A DNA stretch of 30,109 bases from DATJGF01 sp035495315 (GTDB taxonomy: Bacteria; Verrucomicrobiota; Verrucomicrobiia; Limisphaerales; UBA8199): NCBI GenBank assembly GCA_035495315.1, contig DATJGF010000034.1, positions 1 through 30,109 of the forward strand, given 5' to 3'. Below the pieces are notes generated by a model. It saw nothing but the letters and a program-made list of their open reading frames with translations, was not told the origin of the DNA and did no database searches. The position numbers and the translations under genes are program-made. Of this stretch, positions 1 through 9,900 are shown in pieces (position 1 is the first letter of the stretch; each line of letters opens with the position of its first letter).

Positions 1-2
1 GG

Positions 3-722
3 TTCTTCTTCGAATTCCAAGTCACCAATCAATTTAGCGCCGTTTTGTTTGAGATGTATAACCTCTCCGGCAATGCCGATCTGGTGCTGCAACGAGATGT
101 CCCCCCCGGTACGCCACCCTATTTTGACGGCAGCTTCGAGACGGGGCTAGCCCCAGAACAAATTGTGTTGCGACCAAGTCCTGATTTGGCGGATATCCGC
201 GGCAACTGGTATTTGGGCATTTTCAACAACGAAGCGACCAACGTCACTTACACCTTGCGTGCTGTGGTTCAGACCAATGGCCTGCTGCTTAGCGCCCAGG
301 CTTTAGTGCTGACTCAAACTCTCCTGGCTCCTCCTCACGGCCTGCTATTGCAATGGAATTCGGTCAAAGGGGAATATTACTTCATTGAGCACCAGGCTGT
401 TGGCCAGACGGTTTGGACTCCGGTTCGTTACGTTCGGGCCACCACGCCTCTGACAACCGCTGAAGTGACTCCCGGCGGTACTTATCGCGTAACCCAGGTT
501 TCGATCTACACCATCCCCATCCCGCCGCTGACTATCCTTCTCTGGACGAATAATATGGTCCGCATTTCTTGGCCGGTGACTTTCGCCGGCCATTTGCAGT
601 ATGCGGATAGTCCGGCAGGTCCCTGGACGGATCTCAACTTGCCAATAGTAGTCGAAGGACCTGATTTCGTCGTATATGACGTGATTGGATCCCGGTACAA
701 GTTCTATCGTCTGGTGCCTTGA
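3..722 (+). CDS. Secreted protein, C-terminal part (PPC-like and C-terminal beta domains), paralogue of the next gene
   Basis: The frame is open from the first in-phase codon to a TGA, so this is the 3' end of a longer gene whose start lies left of the window; an internal TTG at 45 is not a credible start. About 240 residues are visible. The first 90 or so resemble a pre-peptidase C-terminal (PPC) beta-sandwich, ending in GNWYLGIFNNEATNVTYTL. Two shorter beta-rich segments follow, with motifs such as GLLLQWNS and SPAGPWTDL, and the protein ends in FYRLVP. The neighbouring S8 protease has the same order: a PPC segment with GEWFLTVVNNQDGPANYTI, then GVLLQWLAG, then a Phe-Tyr-rich end. I infer that the missing part may also be a protease and that the pair arose by tandem duplication. 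The catalytic part is not visible, so the function remains open. Confidence 0.75.
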   Translation, partial: FFFEFQVTNQFSAVLFEMYNLSGNADLVLQRDVPPGTPPYFDGSFETGLAPEQIVLRPSPDLADIRGNWYLGIFNNEATNVTYTLRAVVQTNGLLLSAQALVLTQTLLAPPHGLLLQWNSVKGEYYFIEHQAVGQTVWTPVRYVRATTPLTTAEVTPGGTYRVTQVSIYTIPIPPLTILLWTNNMVRISWPVTFAGHLQYADSPAGPWTDLNLPIVVEGPDFVVYDVIGSRYKFYRLVP

Positions 723-729
723 TTCGGAA

Positions 730-748
730 GTGCCTGTAGCACAGGCGC
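730..748 (+). terminator. Possible stem-loop after the partial gene
   Basis: GTGCCTGT and ACAGGCGC form an 8-bp stem (one G-T pair) around a 3-base loop, 8 bases after the stop codon. No T-run follows, so it is only a weak candidate for an intrinsic terminator. Confidence 0.25.
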
Positions 749-858
749 TCGTGACTGTCAGTCGACCGCAAATCTCGCTGCCTGGCACATGGCAACAATA
801 GCAGTCGCCACTTTTGGTTCGTAATTCGACCTGATTATGCGCAGACTGGAACGTTTCG

Positions 859-3800
859 ATGCGCTGGCGTCCGTTGATTTGGCTCGCACCGAGCCTGCTG
901 TTGTTAGCCGTTCTTTCGCGGTTCCATTCCGTTTCCCATGTACCGCATGGGATCGCGGTAGATTTAGCTGCGAATATGTCTCCGTCATCGCAAAAAGAGG
1001 CGTCCCCTGCCGATTCGTCTGTTCCGGCCAGAAACCGGATTCGGAGATTCCCTTACCGACTCAGCAACACCGCCAAAACCATTGGCGAATTAGCGCGCAC
1101 CGATCGGGCAATCCTGCTCGAAAACGCATTGCTCGACACAGAGCGTTCGCTTGACCTTCCCATACCCGAATGCCTTCGTGCCGCGGACGAGCCCGGCAGC
1201 TATATTGTGCAATCTCGGGCTCCTCCCGATACTGCGTTCCAAAATCTGCTTAACCACGCGAATGCAAAGGTTATTGCTTACATTCCAAATAACGCTTACC
1301 TGGTTCGCGCGTCGGCTGCCGTTGCAACGCACCTTACGGCTGCCCCCTACATTCAGGCCGTCATCCCTTATGAGCCCTATTATAAACTTCAGCCTGCACT
1401 GCTTGCAGTCGCCCTCCAAACGGCTTCGACCGGATTAGACTCCCGGAGCTCGTTATCCCTTAATATTCTGCTCTTTCCGGATTCTCTCGACACGGCAGTC
1501 GAGGCAGTTCGGTCCCTCTCGTCTGAGGTCCAGGCCATTGAGCCGTCACCCTTCGGTCCAAAGCTCATCGTCCTTGCCCCAACTCAGGCTCTCGCACGGT
1601 TGGCGTCGTTAGCGGATGTTCAGGAGATTGAATTCTCAAAGCGACGCACCTTTGCCACTGATCTGACTCGCGCCACCATCGGGACAGCTGCCGATTCGAT
1701 CACCGTTTCGAACTATTTGGGTCTTACTGGCAGCAATGTGCTGATCAATGTCAATGATACCGGTGTGGATTCTCAATTTCCGGGATTGGTTGGCAGAGTC
1801 CAGAGTGACACTCCAGTCAGTGGCCAGGACACGCTTGGCCATGGGACGCATGTGGCCGGTATTATCGCCGGCAACGGCAGCCTGTCGCGCTCGGTGACGA
1901 ATGCGCCAGGATCGATCCTGCCTCCCGTCGATTTTCAATTCCGGGGACAGGCGCCCGCTGCCTCTATTTTGTCGATAAATGTGAGTTCGGCGTCGGCGGC
2001 GACAGATTCGTATCTCCAAAAAAGCGCGGCGCAGGCCGGTGCGCTCATCTCGAACAACAGCTGGCACTATGATGGCGCCAACGAATATGACCTCGCTGCC
2101 GCGAGTTACGATGCCGCGGTGCGGGATGCCCTGCCAGGAATGACTGGGTCGCAGCCTATCCTGTATGTCTTTGCCGGCGGCAATAACGGACATGGACTCA
2201 ACGATGGGACCGGAGGCAATCCCGACACGATCGAATCGCCGGCAACGGCAAAGAACGTCATCACCGTCGGCGCGGTCGAGCAACTGCGCTTGATTACCAA
2301 CCAGACCTGGACCTGTGGTGCGGGCCCGGGCAGTTGCCAAACGAACGCGCCGTGGGCCGCAATGACCGATTCTGGAAATCAGGTCGCCGCGTTTTCCGCG
2401 CGCGGAAATGTCGGGATCGACAGTGAAGGTGAATTAGGGCGTTTTAAGCCTGACGTCGTTGCTCCAGGCACATTTGTGGTTTCGGGCCGATCCACTCAAT
2501 GGGACCAGAACACTTATTATGCCGACTCGAATAACGCGGTTGTTCCTTCGCCTGATGCCAACTACTTCCAAGTGCTAAGCAACCTCAACACCGGCCTTGG
2601 TCCCTTTTATCGTTTTGAATCCGGCACGAGCCTTGCCGCCGCGAGTGTTTCCGGGACGTTGGCATTAATGCAGGAAATGTTCGAGCATCGTCTGGGGGCG
2701 ACTAATAGTCCCGCCTTGCTGAAGGCCCTCCTGATTAACGGGGCGCGTTCTTTGACGAACCTGTATGGCCTCAGCCCGCAGAATGCGACCAATGCACAGG
2801 GTTGGGGTCTCATTCACCTGCCCAATTCTCTACCCGCCGAACTCACTAACAAAAGCGCCGACAACGGCCCAATGCTGATTTTTGATCAAAATCCGGCTCA
2901 AGCCCTCTCTACCGGCGAAAGCAAAACGCGGATCATTGCTGTTTCCCCCGCCGCCCGGAACCAGCCATTGCGGATGACATTGGTTTGGACCGATCCACCC
3001 GCAAACCCGGTTGCGGCGACCAAGCTAGTGAACGACCTCGATTTGATAGTGACTAACCTCGACAGCGGTGAAGTCTTTATCGGCAATGACATTCCCCTGG
3101 GGAGCAGTTTCAATTCCCCTGCCACTCCAAGCACTTTTTCAAAGCATGACTTGGTAAACAATGTCGAGAACGTCTACCTGCCTCCCGATTTAGGCGGGAA
3201 CTACTCTGTCACTGTACTTGGGCGGCGGGTCAACGTAAACGCGGTGGCGCAACGCACCAACGACATTGCGCAGGACTACGCGTTGGTAATCTCCAGCGGG
3301 GATTGCCGCACGACCGACGCCTTGACGCTGATGCAAGGGGGCCAGATTGCCTCGATGGCCGATCCTTTGGTGAGCATCATCCCTAATGCCTTTAGCGTCG
3401 ATTCCGGTGATTTTGGCGGCATTTTGCTAAACCAGCGTGCCGGCGCGCATTCACCGACCGCGACGAACTCAATTCCTTTTGCAGGTTTGCCCGGCGGTTA
3501 CCTTACCAGCGGAGATGTCGAGCAATGGCATTTCTATGTATTCACCAACAGCGCCGGGTTTAGCAACGTCGCCTTTGTAACGTTCTCAGCTAAGTCTGTG
3601 AGTTTGGGTTCCGGCGCGGCAGGCGCGTCGCTTTTCGGTGATCTGGATCTATACGTTTCTACAAATTCCACCCTGACCAACTTGAATCCGCTCGCGTTGG
3701 CTAATGCCGATTATTCCATCGGCCGAGGTGCGGAGGAAATGATTGTCTATTCCAATGCGTCCCCCGGCGTTTTTTACATTGGTGTGAAGTCGGAATCCCA

Positions 3801-6594
3801 GGACGCGATTGAGTACGGATTTTTGGCCGTAGCCAGCGTGGATCCCTTCGCACAAGTCGATGCTCAAGGCAATGAGCTGCTACGGGGATTCTCGGTGCCG
3901 GCATTGATTCCGGGTGCTGAAGGTTCACAGCCTGGAATCACAACCTTGTTCGCCCTTTGTCCAGACGCGATCCCTGTGCGTCGGGTGGTCGTCACCAACA
4001 CGCTAACGTGCTCGTCGTTGCCAGATTTGCAGAGCACTTTGCGGCATAATGGAGCCTCCGTCGTGCTGGCGAATCATTCGGGCACCGGCATGGTCGATCA
4101 TAGCACGTTCATTTACGACGATAGCTCGGAGGGAGACATCAGTGGCGCCCAACACTCCGACGGTCCCGGTAACTTGCTCTGGTTTGGTGGCAGTGATGGA
4201 TTTGGGCAATGGCATTTAAATTTAATCAGCACCAATCAACCGGGTACCGACGATGCCTTTTGGATCTTTCTCGAACGGCAGCAAGATCTCAGCTCGAGCG
4301 TTTCTGCGTCAATTTTACCTTCCGCGTGCCGCGAGGACTTTTTGTATTTGCCACTGACGACCACAAACTTGATGGGAATTGTCAATTTCGGTTCGGGTAC
4401 GGGTCCGCTCACGATGCAAATTTGTCGGCTCGATGACGCGCTCGAGGGATGTATCGAGTTGCCGATCGCCGATCAGGGGACCAATGGGATGATTATTTTG
4501 GATTCAACCAGCCATCCACCCCTGAACCCTGGTTGTTACATCGTGCGCGTTTGCAATCTCGGCCCGGACGTGGTTGCAGCCAATATTACTGCCCTCACCA
4601 TTTCTGATGTCACCACGCCGCCGCTGCAGGACTTCGGTTCCAGCTCGTCGATGCCCATCGCGGACGACGCTATGTCGGTCTCGATGATCGACGTGACCAA
4701 TCTGGATCCTGTTCTTTCTCTCGAAGTAGGCGTTCGGATTGATCACCCTAGAATCTCCGATTTGGTGTTGCGCCTGGTTAGTCCCCTGGGAGGGGAAGTT
4801 CTCCTCGACCAAAATCGTGGCGGCCTTTCGACCGGTGGCTTAGGCTTTAGCGCTGTCGCCACCAACACGGTATCGGTCCATCATTCCGGCCCCGAGGCGG
4901 TTACTAACCTTTTCGATACCGGACAAACGTCGGGCGTCATCGCCATCGGCTACAATTTTTATAAAGAACCCGATGATTTGCGGGTTTATTACGGCGGAAT
5001 ACTGCTCTTCGATTCGGGTCTGGTCAGCTCTTCTGGCAGCACCAATCTGGCCTATGGTCCGGGTCAGTCGACCGCGTTCACCATCGTGATGAATTCCGAC
5101 GGTAATGTCGATCCAGGAACTGTTTGGGATTATTCCGTCAAGTCGACGCGGCGGACTCCCGTCTATTTCACTTTTACTGAGGATACAAATGTCGCATCGA
5201 TACCGATCAAGTTCGCCGCTACGCCATTGACCAATCTCAATTACTTTGGCGGGGGTGCTCGAACCAATTCGGGCATTTTTTATTTTCCTGAGGAATCATT
5301 GGACAAATTCACCGGCCAATCTGCGTTCGGTCGATGGCAGCTGCAAATAATCGATACTCGAGCGGGAGGGACAAATCCACCTCCCGAGCTCTTAACGTGG
5401 CAGCTGGGTTTTCGCTTTCTGAGTACGACGCCTGTGCCCATCCAGTTGCTCGCAGGCCAAACGGTTACGAATCTCCTCGGAGCTTCACAGATCCAGTGGT
5501 TTAGCATAAGCGTCCCTTCGTGGGTTAGCTTCGTCACAAACTGGCTGCCGTCGTCCAGTGCGCCCGTTGATCTGCTCTTCAACCAAAATACGCCTCCCAC
5601 CGGGACAAACAGCGGCGATGCGCTCCTCCTTGTGAACTCAACCTCCAATACCGTGCTCCTGCGCACCAATGGATTGCCTACACTACTTCCCGGCGCCACT
5701 TTTTATCTCGGGGTACGAAATACAAACTCGACTCCCATCAGCTTCCTCTTTTCTGTCGATTTTGATATCGACAATGTCATCTCTCTCCAAAGTAACACTC
5801 CCTATGCCAACAATAACCCGGGACCTGCCAACACTGCGGATTACTATCGGTACGTGGTTAGTTCTAATGCGGTTCGCGCCCAATTTGAAATTAACGGTCC
5901 CACTGGCGATGTGACGCTTTTAGCCCGCAAAGGTGCTCCCCCACCAACTCTCGTCGCTTACGACTATCTCAGTGCCAATCCCGGCACCAACGATGAACTC
6001 ATTGTGGTCTATGACTATTCTCGTCCGGTCCCGTTGTCCCCAGGTGAGTGGTTTTTGACGGTCGTGAACAATCAGGATGGGCCGGCGAATTACACGATTA
6101 TGGCGACGGAATTTGCCGCCTACGGCACCAACCTGGACATCGTTGATGCAAGCCTGTCAAATAATGTATTTTGCCTTTCCTGGAATTCGCTGCCGGGGGC
6201 TCACTATTTCGTCGAGGGAAAGGTATCGCTGGAAGATACGAATTGGGTGACCCTTTCACCAACCTTAACTGCTTCCGACGTCTTTACGGCTTATTGTGTT
6301 TCCGCACCGACTCCGTTTGGATTTTTCCGAGTCGAGGAGGGGTTGGTGATCAGCCCGCCACCCTTGCTGATTGGCAACATCAGTTATGGGCCTGGTGGTG
6401 TTTTGCTCCAATGGCTCGCTGGGACCAACCACCAGTTCCAGGTCGAATGGACCACATCTATATCTCCCCCGCAATGGATCCCCTTTTCAAAAATCGTTAC
6501 CTCCACCACTGGCGCGTTTTCCTTCCTCGACGACGGATCCCAATCCGGTCCTCCCGGCCAAGCCCGGTTCTACCAGTTACGCCAGCTGCCTTAA
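859..6594 (+). CDS. Giant secreted subtilisin-family (S8) serine protease with KP-43-type barrel, P-like and PPC-like domains
   Basis: This is a 1911-residue protein. The ATG at 859 starts a good Sec signal (Arg-Trp-Arg, then a Leu-rich core at about residues 10-20). A weak GGA lies 8 bases upstream. The S8 domain spans about 260-665. Asp300 (NVNDTGVD), His328 (GHGTHVAG) and Ser591 (ESGTSLAAASVSG) form the triad, and Asn442 (FAGGNNG) is the likely oxyanion residue. The usual Pro after GTSMA is missing here. Residues 20-260 look like an inhibitor-like propeptide. Residues about 690-815 match the beta-barrel that follows S8 domains of KP-43 type (LVWTDP, LVNDLDLIV, NNVENV). Further on are two regions like proprotein-convertase P domains (about 1035-1145 and 1254-1520), then PPC-like beta domains and two C-terminal beta segments. 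The protein is probably exported and degrades extracellular protein. No PEP-CTERM or type IX sorting tail is evident. Family assignment is firm; the domain edges are estimates. Confidence 0.93.
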   Translation: MRWRPLIWLAPSLLLLAVLSRFHSVSHVPHGIAVDLAANMSPSSQKEASPADSSVPARNRIRRFPYRLSNTAKTIGELARTDRAILLENALLDTERSLDLPIPECLRAADEPGSYIVQSRAPPDTAFQNLLNHANAKVIAYIPNNAYLVRASAAVATHLTAAPYIQAVIPYEPYYKLQPALLAVALQTASTGLDSRSSLSLNILLFPDSLDTAVEAVRSLSSEVQAIEPSPFGPKLIVLAPTQALARLASLADVQEIEFSKRRTFATDLTRATIGTAADSITVSNYLGLTGSNVLINVNDTGVDSQFPGLVGRVQSDTPVSGQDTLGHGTHVAGIIAGNGSLSRSVTNAPGSILPPVDFQFRGQAPAASILSINVSSASAATDSYLQKSAAQAGALISNNSWHYDGANEYDLAAASYDAAVRDALPGMTGSQPILYVFAGGNNGHGLNDGTGGNPDTIESPATAKNVITVGAVEQLRLITNQTWTCGAGPGSCQTNAPWAAMTDSGNQVAAFSARGNVGIDSEGELGRFKPDVVAPGTFVVSGRSTQWDQNTYYADSNNAVVPSPDANYFQVLSNLNTGLGPFYRFESGTSLAAASVSGTLALMQEMFEHRLGATNSPALLKALLINGARSLTNLYGLSPQNATNAQGWGLIHLPNSLPAELTNKSADNGPMLIFDQNPAQALSTGESKTRIIAVSPAARNQPLRMTLVWTDPPANPVAATKLVNDLDLIVTNLDSGEVFIGNDIPLGSSFNSPATPSTFSKHDLVNNVENVYLPPDLGGNYSVTVLGRRVNVNAVAQRTNDIAQDYALVISSGDCRTTDALTLMQGGQIASMADPLVSIIPNAFSVDSGDFGGILLNQRAGAHSPTATNSIPFAGLPGGYLTSGDVEQWHFYVFTNSAGFSNVAFVTFSAKSVSLGSGAAGASLFGDLDLYVSTNSTLTNLNPLALANADYSIGRGAEEMIVYSNASPGVFYIGVKSESQDAIEYGFLAVASVDPFAQVDAQGNELLRGFSVPALIPGAEGSQPGITTLFALCPDAIPVRRVVVTNTLTCSSLPDLQSTLRHNGASVVLANHSGTGMVDHSTFIYDDSSEGDISGAQHSDGPGNLLWFGGSDGFGQWHLNLISTNQPGTDDAFWIFLERQQDLSSSVSASILPSACREDFLYLPLTTTNLMGIVNFGSGTGPLTMQICRLDDALEGCIELPIADQGTNGMIILDSTSHPPLNPGCYIVRVCNLGPDVVAANITALTISDVTTPPLQDFGSSSSMPIADDAMSVSMIDVTNLDPVLSLEVGVRIDHPRISDLVLRLVSPLGGEVLLDQNRGGLSTGGLGFSAVATNTVSVHHSGPEAVTNLFDTGQTSGVIAIGYNFYKEPDDLRVYYGGILLFDSGLVSSSGSTNLAYGPGQSTAFTIVMNSDGNVDPGTVWDYSVKSTRRTPVYFTFTEDTNVASIPIKFAATPLTNLNYFGGGARTNSGIFYFPEESLDKFTGQSAFGRWQLQIIDTRAGGTNPPPELLTWQLGFRFLSTTPVPIQLLAGQTVTNLLGASQIQWFSISVPSWVSFVTNWLPSSSAPVDLLFNQNTPPTGTNSGDALLLVNSTSNTVLLRTNGLPTLLPGATFYLGVRNTNSTPISFLFSVDFDIDNVISLQSNTPYANNNPGPANTADYYRYVVSSNAVRAQFEINGPTGDVTLLARKGAPPPTLVAYDYLSANPGTNDELIVVYDYSRPVPLSPGEWFLTVVNNQDGPANYTIMATEFAAYGTNLDIVDASLSNNVFCLSWNSLPGAHYFVEGKVSLEDTNWVTLSPTLTASDVFTAYCVSAPTPFGFFRVEEGLVISPPPLLIGNISYGPGGVLLQWLAGTNHQFQVEWTTSISPPQWIPFSKIVTSTTGAFSFLDDGSQSGPPGQARFYQLRQLP

Positions 6595-6601
6595 TTGAGC
6601 T

Positions 6602-6631
6602 AGAGCGGTTCAAAAATAGAGCGGTTCAAAT
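6602..6631 (+). repeat. Two direct copies of AGAGCGGTTCAAA
   Basis: The 13-mer AGAGCGGTTCAAA occurs at 6602 and again 17 bases later, just after the protease stop codon. The core GAGCGGTTCAA also occurs inside the heptamer array near 28406, which suggests it belongs to a dispersed intergenic repeat vocabulary. No function is evident. Confidence 0.6.
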
Positions 6632-6649
6632 TCCAATCAATCTCACAAA

Positions 6650-6727
6650 TGGCAGGGCCGGCTCGCCGAGCAGGCCGATCCCGTTTTTGGGCAGGAAAGC
6701 GGACTGTTCGGCGAGGCGTCCCTACCA
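6650..6727. repeat. 78-bp imperfect palindromic intergenic element (REPIN/MITE-like)
   Basis: The left arm (6650-6678) and the reverse complement of the right arm (6699-6727) align without gaps over 29 bases with 23 identities. They share the blocks AGGG, CTCGCCGA and CAG. A 20-base spacer separates them. In RNA this would be one long stem-loop 55 bases after the protease stop codon, so it could also end transcription. The TIR-plus-short-spacer form is that of REPIN or MITE elements, but no transposase in this window obviously shares these ends. Confidence 0.75.
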
Positions 6728-6734
6728 GCCTGGT

Positions 6735-6770
6735 ACACCTCGATAAATATAAATGGAGGTGTTAATGAGA
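6735..6770 (+). repeat. Stem-loop followed by TTAATGAGA, fourth copy of a dispersed motif
   Basis: ACACCTC (6735-6741) pairs with GAGGTGT (6756-6762) around an A/T-rich 14-base loop. The stem is followed directly by TAATGAGA, so that the right arm reads GGTGTTAATGAGA. The same layout, a stem ending in GGGGT(G) followed by TTAATGAGAGCAG, occurs twice near 22.3 and 22.45 kb and once reversed near 22.13 kb. The shared 3' flank with different stems is the notable point. Confidence 0.6.
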
Positions 6771-6802
6771 TGAAGCAACGGGGAGCAAGGCGCATTCGCA
6801 TC

Positions 6803-6816
6803 CACTTTTAAAAGTG
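6803..6816. promoter_or_regulatory. 14-bp perfect palindrome upstream of uvrA, candidate operator
   Basis: CACTTTTAAAAGTG is a perfect palindrome about 93 bases before the uvrA start. Its position would suit a repressor site. It is not the Escherichia coli or Bacillus LexA box, and I do not know the site used in this lineage, so a link to the SOS response is only a guess. Confidence 0.35.
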
Positions 6817-6908
6817 CCAGGGGAACAGCGCCTGAACACTTGGGCTTTGCTTCCGTGCCGTTTTCAGCTTAGTGTTACCGATTGTTTTGATAGTAAAATA
6901 GTGGATTT

Positions 6909-9900
6909 GTGAGCAAAGAGTTCATCCGAATTGGTGGGGCCCGCGAGCACAATCTTAAGGATCTCACCTTGAACATTCCTCGGGACAAACTCGTAGTTAT
7001 AACGGGTTTGAGTGGATCGGGAAAATCCTCGCTCGCATTCGACACGATTTACGCCGAAGGACAGCGAAAGTACGTTGAGTCGCTCTCTGCCTATGCCCGT
7101 CAGTTTTTGGACCAGATGCAGAAGCCGGATGTGGATTTCATCGAAGGATTGTCCCCTGCAATCGCAATCGAGCAGCGCAGTTCCGGCTCCAGTCCGCGAT
7201 CGATTATTGCGACGACCACCGAGATTTACGATTACCTGCGGCTCCTCTACGCCCATGTCGGGCATCCCCACTGCCCGGAGACAGGTGTGCCGATTGTCCG
7301 CCAGACCACCAGCGATATTGTCGATAAAATACTGACCCTCCCGTCGCGAACCCGCGTTATCCTGCTGGCTCCCGTGGTCCGCGATCAAAAAGGCGAGTTT
7401 CGCGATGTAGTAGAACGTTTGTCGCGTGAGGGTTTTGTTCGCGCACGTATCGATGGTGCATTTGTCGAACTGACCGATGGGGTGCGATTGAAACTGGAGG
7501 CCAAGCGCCGTCATACGATTGAAGCGGTGGTGGACCGTCTCGTTATCGACGAGAAAATTCGCATCCGCTTGAGTGATTCGGTAGAGACAGCTCTCAAATG
7601 GGGTGATGGCGTTTTGCAAACTCTTCATCAGGTCTCTTCAGAACGCGCGGTTTTGCCCAAACCGGACGGAAAAGGGCAGGGGGGCGGGCAGGTTGCTTCT
7701 GAACGCTTGTCGTCGGGAAACGGACAGGCAGTCGCGCAGCTGGGTTGGGTGGAAACTTTGTACTCTAATCGCAACCTGAGTCCGGCTACCGGCAGGAGTT
7801 ATGAACCCCTCACGCCAAAACATTTCTCGTTCAACGCCCCGGCCGGCGCCTGCCCGGTCTGCCACGGGCTGGGTCAAAAAATGGTCTTCGATGAAGGGTT
7901 AATCGTGCCCGATCCGGAGAAGTCGCTGGAGCAGGGAGCGGTGCTGCCGTGGCGTCGTGGCGGCAAGCGGATGGTCGTTTATTACAAGGCGGTTTTACGA
8001 GGTTTGGCCGGCCATTATGGCCAAAACATGGAGACGCCCTATAAAGATCTGCCGGCCTCTTTCAAAGAGGTCCTGCTGCATGGTTCGGGTGATGTTCCGG
8101 TTCAGTTCTCGTTCTGGCGTGCGGGCAAGGTGAGTAAAATCGAGCGTCCGTTCGAAGGGGTGACCCCAAACCTGGAGCGTCTGTATCAGGAGAGCGAAAG
8201 CGAATTTACGCGGAACCGCCTCAAAGGCTTTATGAGTCCGCAGTTTTGCGACGCGTGCCTGGGGCAACGGCTCAAACCTGAGATCCTGGCGGTGACTCTG
8301 GGCGGCGAGGAGGTCAAGGCATATCGAGCTCGAAACAAAATCGACGGCGAAGCAGGTACGGCCAAGGGACCTCGCGACCTCATTCCCGGCCTGTCTATTA
8401 TGGACGTCTGCGCGTTGTCAGTCACCCGCGCCAATGCATTCTTCAATGCGTTAAAGCTGACCGAGTTCGAAGAAAAAATCGCGCATGATATCATCAAAGA
8501 GATCCGCACTCGGCTGGGCTTTCTCGAAAACGTCGGGCTGGGATACCTGACGCTCGATCGTGAGAGTGGGACCTTAAGCGGCGGCGAAGCCCAGCGAATA
8601 CGGCTGGCTACGCAGATCGGCGCCGGCCTGGTCGGGGTATTATACATTCTGGATGAGCCGAGTATCGGTCTGCATCAGCGGGATAACGATCGGCTCCTCC
8701 GGACCCTCGAAGGCCTTCGCGATCTCGGCAACTCTGTCCTGGTGGTCGAGCACGATGCCGACACCATACGACATGCCGATTACGTGCTGGATCTCGGTCC
8801 GGGTGCCGGTGTTCGTGGCGGCGAGTTGGTTGCCTCTGGCACCCTCAGTGAGGTTTTGGCTAACTCTCGTTCCCTAACAGCGAAGTACCTCAATGGTGAA
8901 TTATCCATTCCGGTGCCAAAGCAACGAATCAAGCCCTCGCCGGACCGAGGCTGGCTGGAGTTGCTCGGTGCCCGGGAGAACAATTTAAAGAACATCGACG
9001 TGCGCATTCCGTTCGGCACGCTAACGTGCGTGACGGGTGTCAGCGGTTCGGGCAAGAGTACGTTGGTGGATGATATTCTTCGTCGCGCCTTATTTCGTAA
9101 GTTCTTTGGCTCCAAAGAGCGGCCGGGCAGTCATCGCGCGCTGAAAGGCTTCGAGTTGCTGGATAAAGTCATCGTCATTGACCAAACACCGATTGGTCGC
9201 ACTCCTCGCAGCAATCCGGCTACCTATACCGGCATGTTCAACCATATTCGCGACCTGTTTTCCCGTTTGCCGGCAGCTCGCATTCGCGGTTACGAGTCCG
9301 GTCGATTCAGCTTTAATGTCAAAGGCGGCCGGTGCGAGAAATGCCAGGGCGACGGTCTGATACGGATCGAAATGCATTTCCTTCCGCCAGTCTATGTCAC
9401 CTGTGAGGCGTGCAACGGGCGCCGTTACAACCGTGAGACGCTCGAAATATCCTACAAAGGCAAAAATATTGCCGATGTGCTCGACATGACGGTGGACGAA
9501 GCAGTGACATTTTTCCGCGCTGTGCCCCAAATCTATGAGCCGCTGCTGACGTTGGCAGAAGTAGGTTTGGGTTACATTGGCCTGGGCCAGTCCGGCACGA
9601 CGCTTAGCGGTGGGGAAGCGCAACGAGTCAAACTCGCTGCCGAGCTGAGCCGCAAAGCTACGGGTCGAACACTATACATTCTTGATGAACCCACGACCGG
9701 ACTCCACTTTCACGACGTGGCTAAGTTGCTGGAAGTGCTCTTCAAGTTGCGCGCCTCCGGCAATACGCTGCTGGTGATCGAACATAACCTGGATGTTATT
9801 AAAACCGCTGATTGGGTAATTGACTTGGGGCCCGAAGGCGGCGATGCCGGCGGCCAGGTTGTTATCCAGGGGCCGCCTGAGCTTGTTGCGCAAAACCCGG

